Shown: positions 1 through 12,480, counted from the stretch's first letter. The stretch: 64,000 nt of DNA from Chrysogorgia sp. JL179-B06 (GCA_035772405.1 JAYKKM010000439.1:3014501-3078500); one strand, 5' to 3'. Notes: generated from the letters alone by a model not told the origin. Translations and numbers: made by a program.

Positions 1-2092
1 AGAGATTTTAGGTAAGTCATCGTCTCATTATTAATAATATACTATATATACTGTACCTTTTTTAAAGAAAATATACTTTTTGCAGATTTAATAAAAGATG
101 AAAAGAATGCAGCACTCTCAACGAGTTGTCTTGCAAAATGCCGTCCAAGTAAAGTCTGCAATTTTCTTAAAGTAAGTTTTAAAAAATTACTGTTTGACAC
201 GTTGAAAGTGTTTATGAAGTGAAAAATTCGCAAGAATTTTTTTGCTTTAACGGACAAAGTAGCACGGCAAAGGCGTACACTGAAAATTTCAAGTGAATCT
301 GCCTCATAGTCTTCGAGTTCTCAAAGTTTGGCATGGCTAAATGTTTTTGTTGAAATCTGAAACGCGCGGTTCATTGTCTTGTGACGTATCCAGGTGGACT
401 ATGCATATAAGAACAATTGATTTGAACATTAATGATCATCTGCATACGTCATATACCACATATATTCAATCCCAGTCTTTCCCTATTGTGTAACGTGAAA
501 CTATGCCAATGGACAAACTTTGAGAGTTGATAGCTCGAAGACTATGCAGCAGATTCACTTGTAATTTTCAGTGAACGCTCCTGCTGTGCTACTTTGTCCA
601 TTAAAGCAAAAAAAATGCTTGCGATTTTTTCACTTCATAGAGACTTTAGGCACAAGATAATTCAAGATTTTTGATGTTTCTCCACGCCATTTTTTTTTTG
701 CTTTTAAATGACAAACTTGTTTGAGACCTTGAGCGAGTTGTTGAAAAATACGTCGATAATGAACTAGTTGGGGTGGGTGGTACGCCTCGAACAACGCTAC
801 CAAACCTAATATCTAAATCTAAGATACAAAAGTTAAATAGCACTCCTTCGAGATGACATCAGTATCCATGTCTGTCCGCATTTATCCATAATTATTGCGG
901 CCATAACAAAAGAAAATAGCTCATTTGCGAGTCAAATTTGGTTTGTTTGTCCGCATTTTGAGCTATTAATAGCAGCCAGATGCTACGCTATTAACATATG
1001 AATAAATTAATAAAACTATTCATAACTTTCTTTAAATAAATATGTTTTTAACCTAGATTTAAAAATAGCGAACGAAGAGCTTAACTTAATGTTCGGTAAA
1101 GTGTTCCCGAGTTTTGGGGAAGCAATTGAAAACTCCCTTTCGCAAATGGTAAGACTTTCGGGTGTTCTCGGATAACGACCTTAAATAGTAGGCCCTCGGT
1201 ACCCCTGTAATTGGGTTTCTCCTGTTGGAGTATTCCGTTCACCTAAAAGAGTGATAAATCTAATAAAAGTAAAAAATAACTCTTCCATAGGTGTCCTCAA
1301 CAAGTACTTCTCAGCAAACCTCAAATTACGTGCGGGGAATATAGTGTTCAAGTATGCAAACCTCTGCCCCCAAACAACCTTCTGCTACGCAGGCTAGCAT
1401 GCTTCTAATATAACTTGGAGATAAATAATTTAGAGCCTTAAATGTCAGCAAAAGTATTTTATACATGATCTGCTTTTCTACAGGTGACCAATGGAGCTGG
1501 AAATATATGGTTATATGATCGTATTTACGACTAGCAATTATCAAACACTCGTTTATCGTGTTTCATCATATGCATGCTCGTTTGAGAAGCACATCAAACA
1601 CTCGTTTATCGTGTTTCATCATATAAGCATGCTCGTTTGAGAAGCACATCAAACACTCGTTTATCGTGTTTTACCAGGGGACTCCAAACACTCAAGAACA
1701 ATAATAACCTCAGGTTTTCATTTTTTTCTTGTGTTCACTCAAACTCGTGTTTCATCTAACTCGTGTTTCATCTATTACTTCTTAATCTTAGCTAAATTCC
1801 GAATGTGAAAAAATACAGAATTACAAATAGCAGTAACTTGACATTCAAGTTCCATGCAATTGTCAAATATAATTCCCAGATTACGTGTAGATACAGAGGA
1901 TGTCATACATGTAGTTAACAAGTGGCTTTTTTCTTATAGGATGAAGTAGTGCGTATTTCACGAGGAATATCATCACGTATGAAGGAAGCAGATGTTGATA
2001 TCATCCTGAATAATATGAAGAAAGAACTTACCGAGGACGAAAACTATTGCATTCATAATCTACCTTTTCTCTATCCTCTTGCGTCATATTGA
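1..2092 (+). CDS. 3' end of an unrecognised protein-coding gene (three exon pieces)
   Basis: Three pieces join in one frame. Exon tail 1-11 ends at a GTAAGT donor. Exon 86-171 lies between a TTTTTGCAG acceptor and a second GTAAGT donor. Terminal exon 1940-2092 follows a TTTTTTCTTATAG acceptor and ends in TGA. Phases are 1 and 0 and agree across both introns. The predicted C-terminus is about 80 residues, with a Cys pair in exon 2 (STSCLAKC) and a charged helix-like stretch in exon 3 (MKEADVDIILNNMKKELTED). I do not recognise the family. The 1.77-kb second intron holds a fold-back MITE, a dispersed repeat and an antisense LINE tail. The start lies left of the window. That this is a real gene is inferred from splice and phase agreement, not from homology. 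Confidence 0.6.
213..639. mobile_element. fold-back MITE in an intron
   Basis: The arms 213-355 and 497-639 are inverted copies of each other. Both outer ends read TATGAAGTGAAAAA, followed by AAAGTAGCAC and AGTGAATCTGC in the same order. The spacer of about 140 bp has no coding sequence. A non-autonomous DNA element inside the intron of the preceding gene is the simplest reading. I saw no clear target duplication. Confidence 0.7.
838..995 (+). repeat. dispersed ~170-bp repeat, copy 1 of 3
   Basis: It runs from CACTCC..CGAGATGAC through GCGGCCATAACAAAAGAAAA to GCTATTAATAGCAGCCAGA. The same order of blocks recurs at 20045-20213 (plus) and 50482-50652 (minus). It is non-coding, and I cannot assign it to a superfamily. 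Confidence 0.75.
1016..1544 (-). pseudogene. LINE reverse-transcriptase ORF, 3' end remnant
   Basis: On the minus strand, 1544-1380 encodes LHWSPVEKQIMYKILLLTFK followed by ALNYLSPSYI. Further down, 1150-1016 encodes EREFSIASPKLGNTLPNIK and then IFKSRLKTYLFK before a TAG stop. These are the characteristic C-terminal blocks of CR1/L2/jockey-type LINE ORF2 (family knowledge). The stretch between them is out of frame, so the copy is dead. It lies antisense in the intron of the gene at 1-2092. Part of it (1145-1262) recurs inverted at 47296-47400. Confidence 0.7.
1537..1680. repeat. short tandem repeat, ~53-55 bp unit, 2.6 copies
   Basis: The unit starts ATCAAACACTCGTTTATCG and contains ATGCTCGTTTGAGAAGCAC. 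Three starts are visible, near 1538, 1591 and 1647. The third unit is broken after the first 24 bp, and degenerate pieces trail to about 1770. Confidence 0.75.
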
Positions 2093-2590
2093 TGAGTGCA
2101 CGATTACTCGTTCGTGTGTTCGAGTAAAAAATATATTTTCAAAAATCATGGCTTTCGGCCGTTACCGTGGGATCAATTAAATGATTGTATACCATTCTCA
2201 AATACAACGGAGTTTTGATCATTACGCTTAAGGAAGCTCCCTATAAAATAACATTTTGTTACCAATTGACGTTATTGGAGGATTGGTGCCAAACCATAGA
2301 GGGTGGTGATCAGAGGTGACCATGGCAACCCCGCCACAGCCCACCTCCAGGCACCAGTCACACGTCACACTGTCAAAGCAGTGGAAATATATATCAACGA
2401 ATACTGTAGATGCGCGCGCAAAACCAGTTAAAAGCTCAGACGATGCTGACAAGGTTCCCCTGTATATTGACCGCTGACCAACATTGACTCCACTGTATAT
2501 ACCGCTGATTAACATTGTCTCCTTTTTTACTTGCCTAAATTACATTTAACCTAATATATATAAAATAATATTTTCTATTTCTTGTTCTCC
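2093..2590. other. intergenic stretch, nothing assigned
   Basis: It lies between the stop of the first gene and the LINE fragment. A 95-codon minus-strand reading frame is present, but it has no family signature and no splice support. I see no gene here. Confidence 0.5.
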
Positions 2591-2599
2591 TCAACAAAG

Positions 2600-3895
2600 G
2601 TCCTGAAGGACTTAACCGGAATTTCAGAGTCTGGGCTACACCAACTATATGGCTCCCAGTGCAGCACAAAAAACGTACACCTAAGGATTGTCACTCAATA
2701 AGGATTGACTGGAGACTTGAACTGTGATTTATTGTCGAAAAACCCTAAAGGCGAAGCACTGCGCTTTTTCTGTGCTACGGTATTTTGCAGCGCAGTTGAT
2801 AAAACATCCAACGAGAATCGCAAAATCGTCTTCAACTCTCCTAGATGTAATTCTTGTCTCAAACCCTGTTCTCGTAAAAGCAAGCGGAGTGCTGGACTTA
2901 ACTATCAGTGATCACTTTTAATGTTTACGCAGTCTTGGACCTGAAAATCCCTGAATCAGCTGCCACATACATAACGACTCGGAGCTTCAAAAATTACAAC
3001 GGTGATGTGACATGTGACATATGACATGTCCCTTGGGACATTGTGAACCTTATGGGATTCTGTCAATGATAGCTAGATGCTTTTAATGCTTTTATGTCTT
3101 CCGCGGTCCTGTCCGAACAATCTACAATAAAATATATCCCTGTGCATTGTATGACCCGAGCTCTGTTTGCTGGACAAAACGTGACAACTACGACTAGTTC
3201 TGGGTTAACATGGCTAAGGGTGAAAAACCCCCAGCCGCTTTATTACAACTTTGAACACACAAATTATAAACTATGTAGTTCAGAAATATGCTAAATTGTT
3301 TTAGGCCAGCAAAGTGCGGGCAAATAACGCCACACCATGAGACAACTAATATAAACGATGGATACAGTAATGGGGAGTAGGTGGGTAAATCACCAAATAT
3401 ACGTCTTCACTTGACAGTGGACTGATGCGAATGGCAGGAAATTCAGCTAGGGCGTGTTAAGTACCCTTTTACAATTGCCATCTTCTCGCTAAACCTTTGT
3501 CTTAGTTATTTAAGCGGAATTTCCTTATCAAGGCACATATGTTGTATAAGTGTTAGTCATTATCTAAACAGTAACAGGACCGAAGACATAAAATTCCTAT
3601 TCGCGAGCAAATATTTTCTTTAATGATAAGTGGGCAATCAGTTAAAACTGTAAAGCTTAGACAGTACAGAACAAATCCATTCATCACGGACGAACGTCAT
3701 AAAAAAGCTCGTCAGAATGGGTCTATAGAGACCTTTACTAAGCTAAGGCGGGAAATAAAATACGCCATCAAAAAAGCGAAAATGGACTATTACAACAAAC
3801 TAAAGGAGGTGATCGCAAACAAAAGCAACAGTGGCTCCATTTGGAAAACTATACGCCGCGCGTTGCCAAGCAAGCCAAGCCAGATAAGTGTCTAA
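2600..3895 (+). pseudogene. LINE ORF2 fragment (endonuclease end and linker)
   Basis: 2705-2760 encodes TGDLNCDLLSKNPKGEALRF, like the GDFN block of APE-type endonucleases. After a frameshift, 2835-2925 encodes STLLDVIL and later TISDHF, the terminal SDH block. 2940-3000 continues VLDLKIPESAATYITTRSFK. 3623-3895 encodes the basic linker that precedes the RT in jockey/CR1-type LINEs (RREIKYAIKKAKMDYYNKLK, then SIWKTIRRALPSKP). 3100-3600 appears to be an unrelated insertion. The RT itself is absent. Frameshifts and the insertion make this a dead, truncated copy. Confidence 0.65.
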
Positions 3896-3899
3896 ATTA

Positions 3900-5300
3900 G
3901 TTAAATGCTCAGCAATCCATTCACATAACATCACAGGCAGAGACCATAAATGTACCAGCATGTAGGACCTCCATTGCTCAGAGATCATTTTTCTATCATG
4001 CCTCAAATTCTTAGAAGTTAGAACACCCTTAGTACAAAAACCAAGTCTTCCCTTGATATTTCTAGTTTTAAGCACATAGAATTGGTTACGATATCTTGAG
4101 TTTAAAATTTATTACTCGGGTTACCTGTGGTAACCGAGTCTAGGTTTACCGTCCGTTTCTGTTTTTTTCATGTCGTGGTACCCAGGCTCCCAGGTTTGGT
4201 CGCGATTTTTGCAATTCTTGCGTATAACATATAACAATATTTCCCGAGGTTATTAGTGGCAACTATCTATCTTCGAGATTATCTTCACAAACACAGTTTA
4301 ATTACAATGTTTAGCGTGCTTTTGGCAACTGTCTGGTTTTCTATTCATTCCATTGCTGATTGGTACTCTATCTTCACAAACGCACCATATTTACATTTTG
4401 TTTATAAATTACGGAAAGTTCATCATATACAATTGCTTCGTTCTATTTTAAAACCTTATTTAATTTGATAACAATCAATAAGTACACGCAATATAAACCT
4501 ACGAAATTATATTTAAAGAGATTTTTGAGCAACCTGATTTGTATTTTAAATGTGGTATCAACTATCAAAACTCAAAAGTGGACGGGTATTCTATAATTGC
4601 TCCTTGAGCACATTGAATAACGAACCTTCCTTCAGCCAGGATTTCAGCCCAGCCTCAAATATTATAAAACAAATCTCTTAGAAATTGACATTGTGATTAG
4701 TATATATATTTATATAGCTAAAGTTCAGCCATGACAATGTTGGACTCAAATGTGTTCATGTAATCAGCACTAATCACTCACAACTATAGGGCAAAGTTTC
4801 TTTGTGGATTCCTACACAAGACACTGGTTCAGGGGCCAGGACCCAAAGCATGGCTAACCATAACCATTTTGGTTGTGCATATATCAAGAAACAGCTGCAG
4901 GCACCACATTTTAAGACCAGTCCTGGTTATAACTTACAATGACGTTCAGTCCTGCATGGTTCCCATATATCCAGTACTGTATTTATTATACATACTTGTG
5001 AAATGGCAATGTGAAATATATTTCACTGAAAAAATATATTGTACCCGCTTCCAGTATATCTAGTATTGGTAATCAGAATGCCAAATTTGTAATAGACCTT
5101 GATGGCTGAGCTACAGTACTATAGTGGTCTATTGGTGTTAGACCAGGAATATTCCTATCTTGACCAATCAGAAGCCACAAAATATTCACACTGCAAGCAA
5201 AACCTGAAATCTAGCCAAACATGGTGTCTGCTAAAATTTGTATATGAGTGATGAAATAAATATGAAAACATGTACGGTAATGGAAAATTGTTCAGTTTGA
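3900..5300. other. AT-rich intergenic DNA with one short hairpin
   Basis: I see no gene. At 4114-4139 the sequence ACTCGGGTTACC and GGTAACCGAGT form a near-perfect 11-bp stem. Its outer half recurs inverted near 6334 (TAACCCGAGTT, next to a small ACGCC/GGCGT stem), so 4110-6365 could be bounded by diverged element ends. I could not confirm a transposon type. Confidence 0.4.
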
Positions 5301-5302
5301 CA

Positions 5303-5386
5303 TTTTCGAATAAGAAAATGAATTTGCTTGTCTATGGAGTATATCTACACCAAATTTGAAGCAAAGTAATTACTATCTCGTTTTTT
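5303..5386 (+). repeat. dispersed repeat shared with 58887-58976
   Basis: Both copies read CATTTTCGAATAAGAAAAT, then CTATGGAGTATATCT, CCAAATTTGAAG and ATCTCGTTTTTT in the same order and orientation. It is non-coding and its element type is unknown. Confidence 0.7.
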
Positions 5387-5505
5387 AATCATCAATCCAG
5401 TCCACAAAGTCAACATAGACAGAACTTCACTGCCATAATTCCCATCACTGGCATATTATGGCCATTGAAAATATCATCATTATTACAAACTCAGTGGAAT
5501 TTCAA

Positions 5506-5760
5506 GTCGCCATTCATGCAGCCAAAGAAATTACCGTTATTCCAATGTCCACCAAAATAACTTTGCTTTATAATTACCACTTGCTGGAATCGATGGAATG
5601 TATTGTGATTGTAACAATACCATATCAAATCAAGCCACTGCCATTCATACATCCAAAGAAATTACTGTTATTCAAATGTCCACCAAATGCTTTAACCATG
5701 CATGCTTGAATCAACGGAAACATTAAAGTGATTGTAACATTGCCATTATCAAACTAAGCG
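5506..5760 (+). repeat. diverged tandem duplication, ~125 bp x 2
   Basis: Both halves contain GCCATTCAT.CA..CCAAAGAAATTAC, TGTCCACCAAA, and GTGATTGTAACA.T.CCAT in order. The apparent 83-codon plus-strand frame over this region is a by-product of the duplication. Confidence 0.65.
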
Positions 5761-6544
5761 ACTGTCAACAAATGTCAAAGCCACAAACTGGATTCATTGC
5801 ATATGTTTCGCCATTCCATGCATCTCTCTTTTACATATTCTAGCTATTAAAGAAGACTATAAATGCCAAAATGGTCTGAATATATCGAACCGAGTATGAC
5901 TGTGTCTTTAGATAAAGAATGAACATGTTCGGGGTACGAGGTTGCATGTTCTGATGCCATGGCAATTGACATACATCTACTGATGTATTGTATTGTATAA
6001 ATCGTTATCCTGGTCCAAATATCCAATGAAAATTGTGAACACTATCAAAACAGTATATAAACAGCAACTAGAATATAAGTACACAAAATGTCACAATACT
6101 GTGTCATGTACTTCACTTCAGTTAATTGACAGTAAAATACCATGTACAGTATTAGTATATGAATTATATGTTGTCCCGATCTTGGTTCTCCATACATGTA
6201 TAATATTAATAAATAAATAAATTATCCTTTGTAATATATTGTAATAATTAATAAGACAAGTGAGTGGGTTTTCTAATTCTAACTGTCTAACATATGCGCG
6301 CCATATGTCCCTAAATTTGTCCACTAATGAAGTAACCCGAGTTAACGCCTAGCGGGCGTCTTGTTTATTTATTGTTTTAAAATTATATTGTAATAATTAG
6401 TTATTATTTTGCATTTAAATATAATTTATTCTGATGTAAATTAGTTCTGAAAAACCCAATGGGAAAAACCCAATTGGGATGACTAATACAATTGTATTGT
6501 ATAACTGTACACTGTATATAAAATAATGTTTATTCAGCAATAAT
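5761..6544. other. AT-rich spacer before the polymerase element
   Basis: I see no coding, RNA or element signature in this stretch apart from the small hairpin near 6340. Confidence 0.5.
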
Positions 6545-6791
6545 AGTATAAGGCCGGTTCTGGCGCAATCCTTTAATTCGTCGATTCGTCTTCGTCCTTT
6601 CGTCTTCGTCGATTCGTCTCATTGATTAGTTTTCTCGAAAATCGTCGATTCGTCTTTTTGACGCGTTTCTTTAGTTTCGGTTTTGGCGCATCTCACACGA
6701 ACGTCGCACTATAGAGATCTCCGCACGCGCACCGCGTCATTAAACCAAGTCTAGACGTGATTGGAGCGCGCTTATCTCACATCGAGCGCAT
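6545..6791 (+). repeat. left terminal inverted repeat of the PolB element
   Basis: It begins AGTATAAGGCCGGTTCTGG. It contains iterated GTCTTCGTCGATTCGTC blocks, then GAGATCTCCGCACG, TCATTAAACCA and CTTATCTCACATCGAGC. Each of these is found complemented in the right end. It is about 50 bp longer than the right copy because of extra GTCTTCGTC iterations. Confidence 0.85.
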
Positions 6792-9700
6792 CACTGATCG
6801 GTGCGGTGGTGTTATACGTCTCCTCCACAATCCTATAGTGACATAGAGCGAGAGTGTTCACTCCATCCTCTAGAATGTGCCTCTTATCATCGTCACAACT
6901 CAAGGCGATCTTGTTCACCTCTTCCGTGTAGATCTCTTGTTTTCTACTTCTAAACGTGTTCATACTCCTCATTTGTGCCTCTCTATCGTACAAACACCTC
7001 TTGTAGTCACCCAACGTGATCTCCTTATCCACCACATCATTTTCATTCCCTTGCACTTCTTACTATTTCCCCTTAGAGTTTTGCAGGCGTTCAACTTCGC
7101 CCTCAAACCGACGAACTCTAGAACTAGCTCACCCATATTCTCGTCCTTCATCTTCCCCAAGACTTTCTTGTTGAGCCCCACAATACACGCGTACCCTGAC
7201 GTGTCGAATCTCTCCGCGACGTCTCCAGAGATGTCTCTGTAGAAGTCCTCAGTCTCGATCTCATATATCAAGCTGTCTGTGTCTGTGAATAGTAGCTTCG
7301 CCTTGTTTTTGATGTAGTTGTAGTGAAACTTATACATCACAGTTTTACTCAAGTCTACTTTACCTTCGTCCTCCTCATATGAACCGCCGTTAACGTTTTG
7401 TCAAACACTATCCTGTGGGTAGTTTGGATTCGCTATGAGCTTTCTCATACGATCCTCACGTGTGACTAGCTCAATGTTGACTCTGTTCGTAATGTTCTCC
7501 ATAGTCTTCCCAAACACTGAGCCTTTGTCCTCAAGTCTGTGTTTAGTTTTATATAAGACGCCATCCAGTCACTCTCTTCGAACGAGATGCTTCGATGGAT
7601 TTTAGTCCACTTCATCCCGAGGCTTAAGTACATCTCGAGGTTTCTACGGTGGAGGACGTAGTTCTTCTTATCGTTGAGGTTTGATATCAACTTCTCCACT
7701 CCACCTTGTGGAGATCGTGGAGCTCTTTCGGGTACTCTAGGTCTACCTCCAATATACAAGGGGTGTCTCCAATCGTCAAAGGTCTCTATCCATGAACCCA
7801 TGCGTTGGTAGTGGCATCAACATGACAACATCGCATGTCCATATAGATCATTCGCGTCTAGGTATGGTAGATATGTGGTGGGCTTTGTGGGGTCCATCTT
7901 TGGTTGGTCTGCTTCACCTCCTCAGTGTATCCACCTCCTCAGTGTATCCACCTCTAATACCCTTCTCTACCATCAATAACATCGATGTCGGTGAGTAACT
8001 CCAACTCCACCTTTGTCATTTTCAACAAAGCGTCCCATGCTAGACCTGGTGATGTGAAGTACCAAGCTGGGTCGAGCTCGTAGTTTTTGTGACAGACTTT
8101 TCTAGTGGTGTTAGGTCTGTCTTCAAATACAAGTCGTGGTAGTCTCTCTTCGTCTCTATACATATATCCCATACTCTATTAGCGTGTTCATAGTCCTCGT
8201 CTGTGATGTCACTATTAGTCAATCTAGAGTGGAACTTATCCTTCGTTGGTAGCCGAGGTCTCACTTAGTCTCTCTAGACTATCCACATACTCGTATGGAT
8301 ATACACCTTTTCTATAGTCACCATCTCAAACCTCTCATGAAACACACTCTTAGTCGTTACTAACTTATCGTCATCCAAATTCTTCACCAACTTATCGAGA
8401 CTTGTGCTCATGAACTTGAAGCTGTCTATGAACCTAATCTCTCGCACGACATCCCTAGTCTTCCCCTTCTTGTCAGTGTAGTTGTCCACCACGATTTTCT
8501 TGCTAAAGGAGATGTCTCACCTAGCTTCTTCACAAAGATATGAGCGTCGTATCCACTAAGGTTGTGAAAGATCACTGGGATGAACTTTGGCAGTCTATAT
8601 TTGAAGTTACACTTGTTGTGTACTTGCAGCATCTCTAAACTTACCAGTTAGATGACAGTGGACTCTGACCTTACGGTTTTTTGGATCGTTGAACTCCTCT
8701 TCACATAGATGACACTCTCTCAAACTCATCCTTATCACCCTCACCATAAACCATAGCCTTTGGTTCCTTGAACTTCTCATATATACGTTTCACAGTGTCC
8801 TCCAACTATAGCACAACCTCATTAGCCACGTCATCACTTGGATCCCTCTTCGTGTACAACACTGGCTCTTCCTCCCAGTGAATATACTATCGTCAAAGCA
8901 CTTCACATGGAAGAAGAACCCTGATGGAGAGTGGTGTTGATGCGCTGTCGTGTAGCTCCTACTCTTATCTCTCTCATAGGTCGACAATTTATTAATGAGC
9001 GCCTCAAAGTCTGTATATCACGAACGGCACGTTCAACGACTTGTGTATGTTCTTAAACTTCACCACACTCCCCTCCTTTGGAATGTCTGTTCCTACATTT
9101 GAGCAATACTCCTTATGTTTCTCCAACGCCTCAGAGGTTTTGGAGGTGTTCAAAAGAATCTCACGTGCTCATGCTTGTTGATTTGACTAGATAGAAGCCT
9201 ACTCATGTTTTTTATCCAAACGTAGTGTGAGTTAACTTCCTCTAGATCTTCTTTTATGAGGAGAAGACTGATGGTGTCTCTCTCATTCGACGACACTAAC
9301 AGTGGGTACACCTCTTCGTGGTCATATCCAAAGACGTTAATGTTCACCTTGTTGTTCTTTGTGAACTTTCTAACGTCGTCGAGAGGCGTTGGGAACTTGA
9401 TACTCTCTCTCGCATTGTCCCTCAATGCCTTGTCCAGTCTTTGCGGGTCTTTTTCCCTTGGAAACAATGCACGTATCACATGAAGCATTCGTTATCGTTC
9501 TCGTTTCTCACGTTGACGATACACTTTTCTTAGCTTGTTTCTCCGGAGTCTGATGAACCACTGAGTAGAGTGTATACTTGTCCACCGCGACATTTAATCT
9601 AACCACCCCCATCAACCTCTCCAATTACTACCTTTTGATACACCGCCAAGCTCTCCAAAATCTTCCCCATCATCTTATCATACAACTCGTCCATATCAGT

Positions 9701-10260
9701 CCCTTGTACCACCGTCTCCGTGTCAGAGTGAAAGTGAGCCTCCGCTTCTTTCTCTCCATCGTCAGTTGCTCGAACACACTCTAAGATTAGTTTGGTCTTT
9801 AACCCCTTCATAGACTCTAACTCCTTCCACAAGTTTATGACTAACTTTTTATCCTAATTGAGTAGGAAAGTGGTTGCGTCTTGACCGTTGATCCCATGCT
9901 TATCGACTCCTCGCTCTTCTATGGCTTCTTCGGTTGCGGTTTGACTTTGTCGTACAAATTATTGATCTTCTGTTTGAAAGACTTGAATGCATCGGCCACC
10001 TTCTTTTTGATCGGTTTTGGGATGTACTCAACAAACCAGTCGTATACCACTCGTGTAGTTTTCTTCTCGCGAAAGTCTTTGGCGCAAGTAATGGTCTTAG
10101 TCTCATGATGGGAGTTGTCTTTGACCATGAAATGGGTTCGTCTAAAATGTTACCTCTTGGTGTTGGTCTCGTGATGCGAGTCGTCACTGATCTTAATATT
10201 TTTAAATCTACCATCAAAACGTATCTTTTTACTTTTAATATTTTTAGACATTGACTGTTT
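6772..10260 (-). pseudogene. protein-primed family-B DNA polymerase (DNA_pol_B_2 type), decayed
   Basis: This is an old, broken copy of the replicative polymerase of a virus-like transposon. Recognisable blocks run from N- to C-terminus down the minus strand. 9832-9599 holds an N-terminal region ending TDMDELYDKMMGKILESLA. 9488-9150 holds VIRALFPREKDPQRLDKAL and IKNMSRLLSSQIN. 8632-8426 is the exonuclease-like HNLSGYDAHIF block. 8492-8040 has IDSFKFMSTSLDKL and DEDYEHANRVWD. Polymerase motif A (YLDANDLYGHAM) lies near 7866-7831, a motif-B region (FGKTMENITNRVN) near 7515-7460, and motif C (FTDTDS) near 7290-7271. The C-terminus is at 6980-6830 (VNKIALSCDDDKRHILEDGV). Neighbouring blocks sit in different frames, with at least six frameshifts or stops, so no functional protein is possible. 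Assignment rests on motif order, which is characteristic of pPolB. Confidence 0.8.
9900..10217 (-). pseudogene. basic N-terminal segment upstream of the PolB blocks
   Basis: One minus-strand frame reads CAKDFREKKTTRVVYDWFVE and then KPIKKKVADAFKSFKQKINN, rich in Lys and ending in a proline-lysine tail. Two overlapping frames are open here, so the true frame is uncertain. It lies directly upstream of the polymerase blocks and may be its N-terminus, which in protein-primed polymerases often carries the terminal protein, or a separate small protein. No catalytic motif is visible. Confidence 0.4.
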
Positions 10261-10589
10261 TATAGTAATTCTTAGATTTACTCATGTATAGCATCGAGAC
10301 TATGTGTGATGCTCTATTGTATTATTATTATTATTATTGGAATGGCTTCATCTAAAATGTTGCCACCCCTCTAGAGCTGGGTCACCCGCACGATGTCGCT
10401 CGAGATTCTCGATCAACTCTCTCCTTATAGTTTAGAGTAATTGAACATCCCAGCTTGTCTCGCCTCTGTAACTCTGCGATAGTCGGTCCTCGCTCGGTGT
10501 TGGGCAAAGTTTGTCCTACGGTCCCGCCTCGCCTCTTCATGTAACTCCACGACGGCAGCTTTAAACTGTTTAATCGTTATTTCCAGCAT

Positions 10590-12480
10590 CTTGAAATTCC
10601 TTGTGTAGCTGATGCTTTTCTTAAGAAGTTTGTTTTTGGCTTGTCCAATTGATAATTATTATTGTTACCACGAAGTTGATAATTTTTGTTATTTAATAGC
10701 TGGAACATATTAGCCATGTTTTCTGGAACCTCACCGTATTATAGCTATAAATATAGCTTTCTGATCATTTCTTCTATCTTTAAGTGTTTGCCAATTAAGT
10801 TCCTTTAATAAATCATTTGATCAGGTTTCTGTATGTTATCAAGCAGGTAATTACTACAATTATCCCAGACCAAACTGCAGTAATCAAAATAAGGGAGTAT
10901 TAAAGATTTGTATACTGTAATTAAGATGTCTTTTGGGACAAACGGTTTCATTCATCTCTCAACTCCTCCATCCTATTATCATATAGTCTGTCTTATCTTT
11001 GTTAAGCGTTAATTTATTACTAAGAAGCCATTGGTGGACTTTTTATAAATTATTGTTAAGATTAGATTCTGATTCCTCAGTCGTCTTACCTTTAGTTGTC
11101 AAGTTTGTATCATCAGCGATTATCCAAACAATTTGGCAGATCATTAATGTACAACAGGAGTAACAGAGGGCCTAAATTTGAGCCCCGTGGTACTCCGCAT
11201 CTAATAGCATGTTGCTCTGATACAACTTGGCTAATTTTACATATTTGCTTTCTGTTATTAAGATAAGATTTAAACCAGTCCAGTGTTAATCCGCTGACGC
11301 CATACATAGAAAGTTTTCTAATCAAAATTTCATGATCGACACAATCAAAGGCTTTCTTTAAATCTAAGAATATAACCCCATTTAATAATCCCAGGGATGT
11401 TTGCGTTGACTGTTTTTTTCTAAAGCCTGCCTGTTATTTTGATAAAAGATTGTCTAAATTTACGGAAAGCTGTTGAAACACTATTTTTTCAAAAACTTTC
11501 GCAATAATTGATAAAACAGATATACCACATTCAGATTTATTTCCCGATTTATGAACAGGAGAGACAATTGCAGTTTTCAAGCGCTTTTGGAAAAATACCG
11601 GTGGTAATTGATTTATTAAAATTTTTTGTTAAGGAACCAACAATTTCAACGGCAGAATCTTTTATTAATTTTGGCGGAATTCTATCATGCCCTGTAGATT
11701 TGGACGGTTTAATTGCCCTAAATATATTCATCATAGTAGACTCAGTTACAGTTTCAAATTGAAATTCAGTGGTATGTACAGGTATATAACTATCTGGAGA
11801 TGTCGATGATTCTGCCATGTTATTTGCTAGATTATAGGCCCAACGTTAGACTAAAATATGTTAATATACACACTGCTGTAGTGAATGTGGGAGAGCTTGG
11901 AGTAGAAAGGCGATACATGGACGATCGTCAAGCTCGTATCCTCAGAAAAATGATTTGGAGTCCCGGTCTTCTGATTGCCGGTGAGACGCTCTAACCATTG
12001 AGCTACCGAGACTCAGATAGAGAGCGAAGGTTACAATGAATATTGGTTTGATTGATATATGTACTGCCGATGCGGCAGTCACTATATATCGGTAATGTTG
12101 TGTTATATACACTGCTGTGGTGAATCGATCGCCCATGTTCGTTGGAAAAATACTCGTTAAAAGTTTTGGTTATACCTTCGGCATCGGTTATTGTTTTATC
12201 GTTGACACTTAGTTCCGTAACGTTAGTTGCCTTAGATTTCCCGTAAAGGACGTACTTTATTGATCGTTTTCCACATTTCTTTTGGATTTTTGGAGGTTTC
12301 TTGGAAACACCTCCTACGTTGGTGATGAGTTCTTGCTTCCTCGATCTAGTGTATCCACGGAGTCCAGCCTCTCTAGCATCAGCCTCTCTAGCATCTTTTA
12401 CAGTCTCCAGCCCCTCTCGCATCAGCGCGTAACTATTTTACAGTCCTCGTGCTCATTTTATCACTAGCCATCTTAATATG
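10590..12480 (-). mobile_element. jockey/CR1-superfamily LINE inserted in the PolB element
   Basis: Minus-strand blocks appear in LINE order. 12422-12150 is the linker, ending ELSVNDKTITDAEGITKTFN. 11818-11549 is the RT start (KPSKSTGHDRIPPKLIKDSA). 11545-11400 contains SPVHKSGNKS and a QAGFR-like block. 11390-11113 holds DLKKAFDCVDHEILIRKLS and CGVPRGSNLGPLLLLLYIND. 10740-10600 is a C-terminal tail (PENMANMFQL). Frames change repeatedly, and the FADD-type catalytic box falls in a damaged region. 11830-12140, which contains a tRNA-like sequence, interrupts it. It is a dead copy that landed after the host element did. Confidence 0.75.
11830..12140 (-). mobile_element. tRNA-like SINE insertion in the LINE
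   Basis: On the minus strand near 12012-11940 there is a tRNA-like segment, GAGTCTCGGTAGCTCAATGG followed by TTAGAGCG, with an A box but a damaged B box. Related direct copies of TATACACTGCTGTGGTGAAT stand near 11866 and 12105, at the edges. They may be an imperfect target duplication. The LINE linker and RT blocks resume on either side. Confidence 0.5.

Noticed and set aside
4110..6365. Helitron bounded by the hairpins at 4114 and 6340
   Set aside because: The hairpins share a short inverted motif, but there is no TC start, no CTRR end and no Rep/helicase frame.
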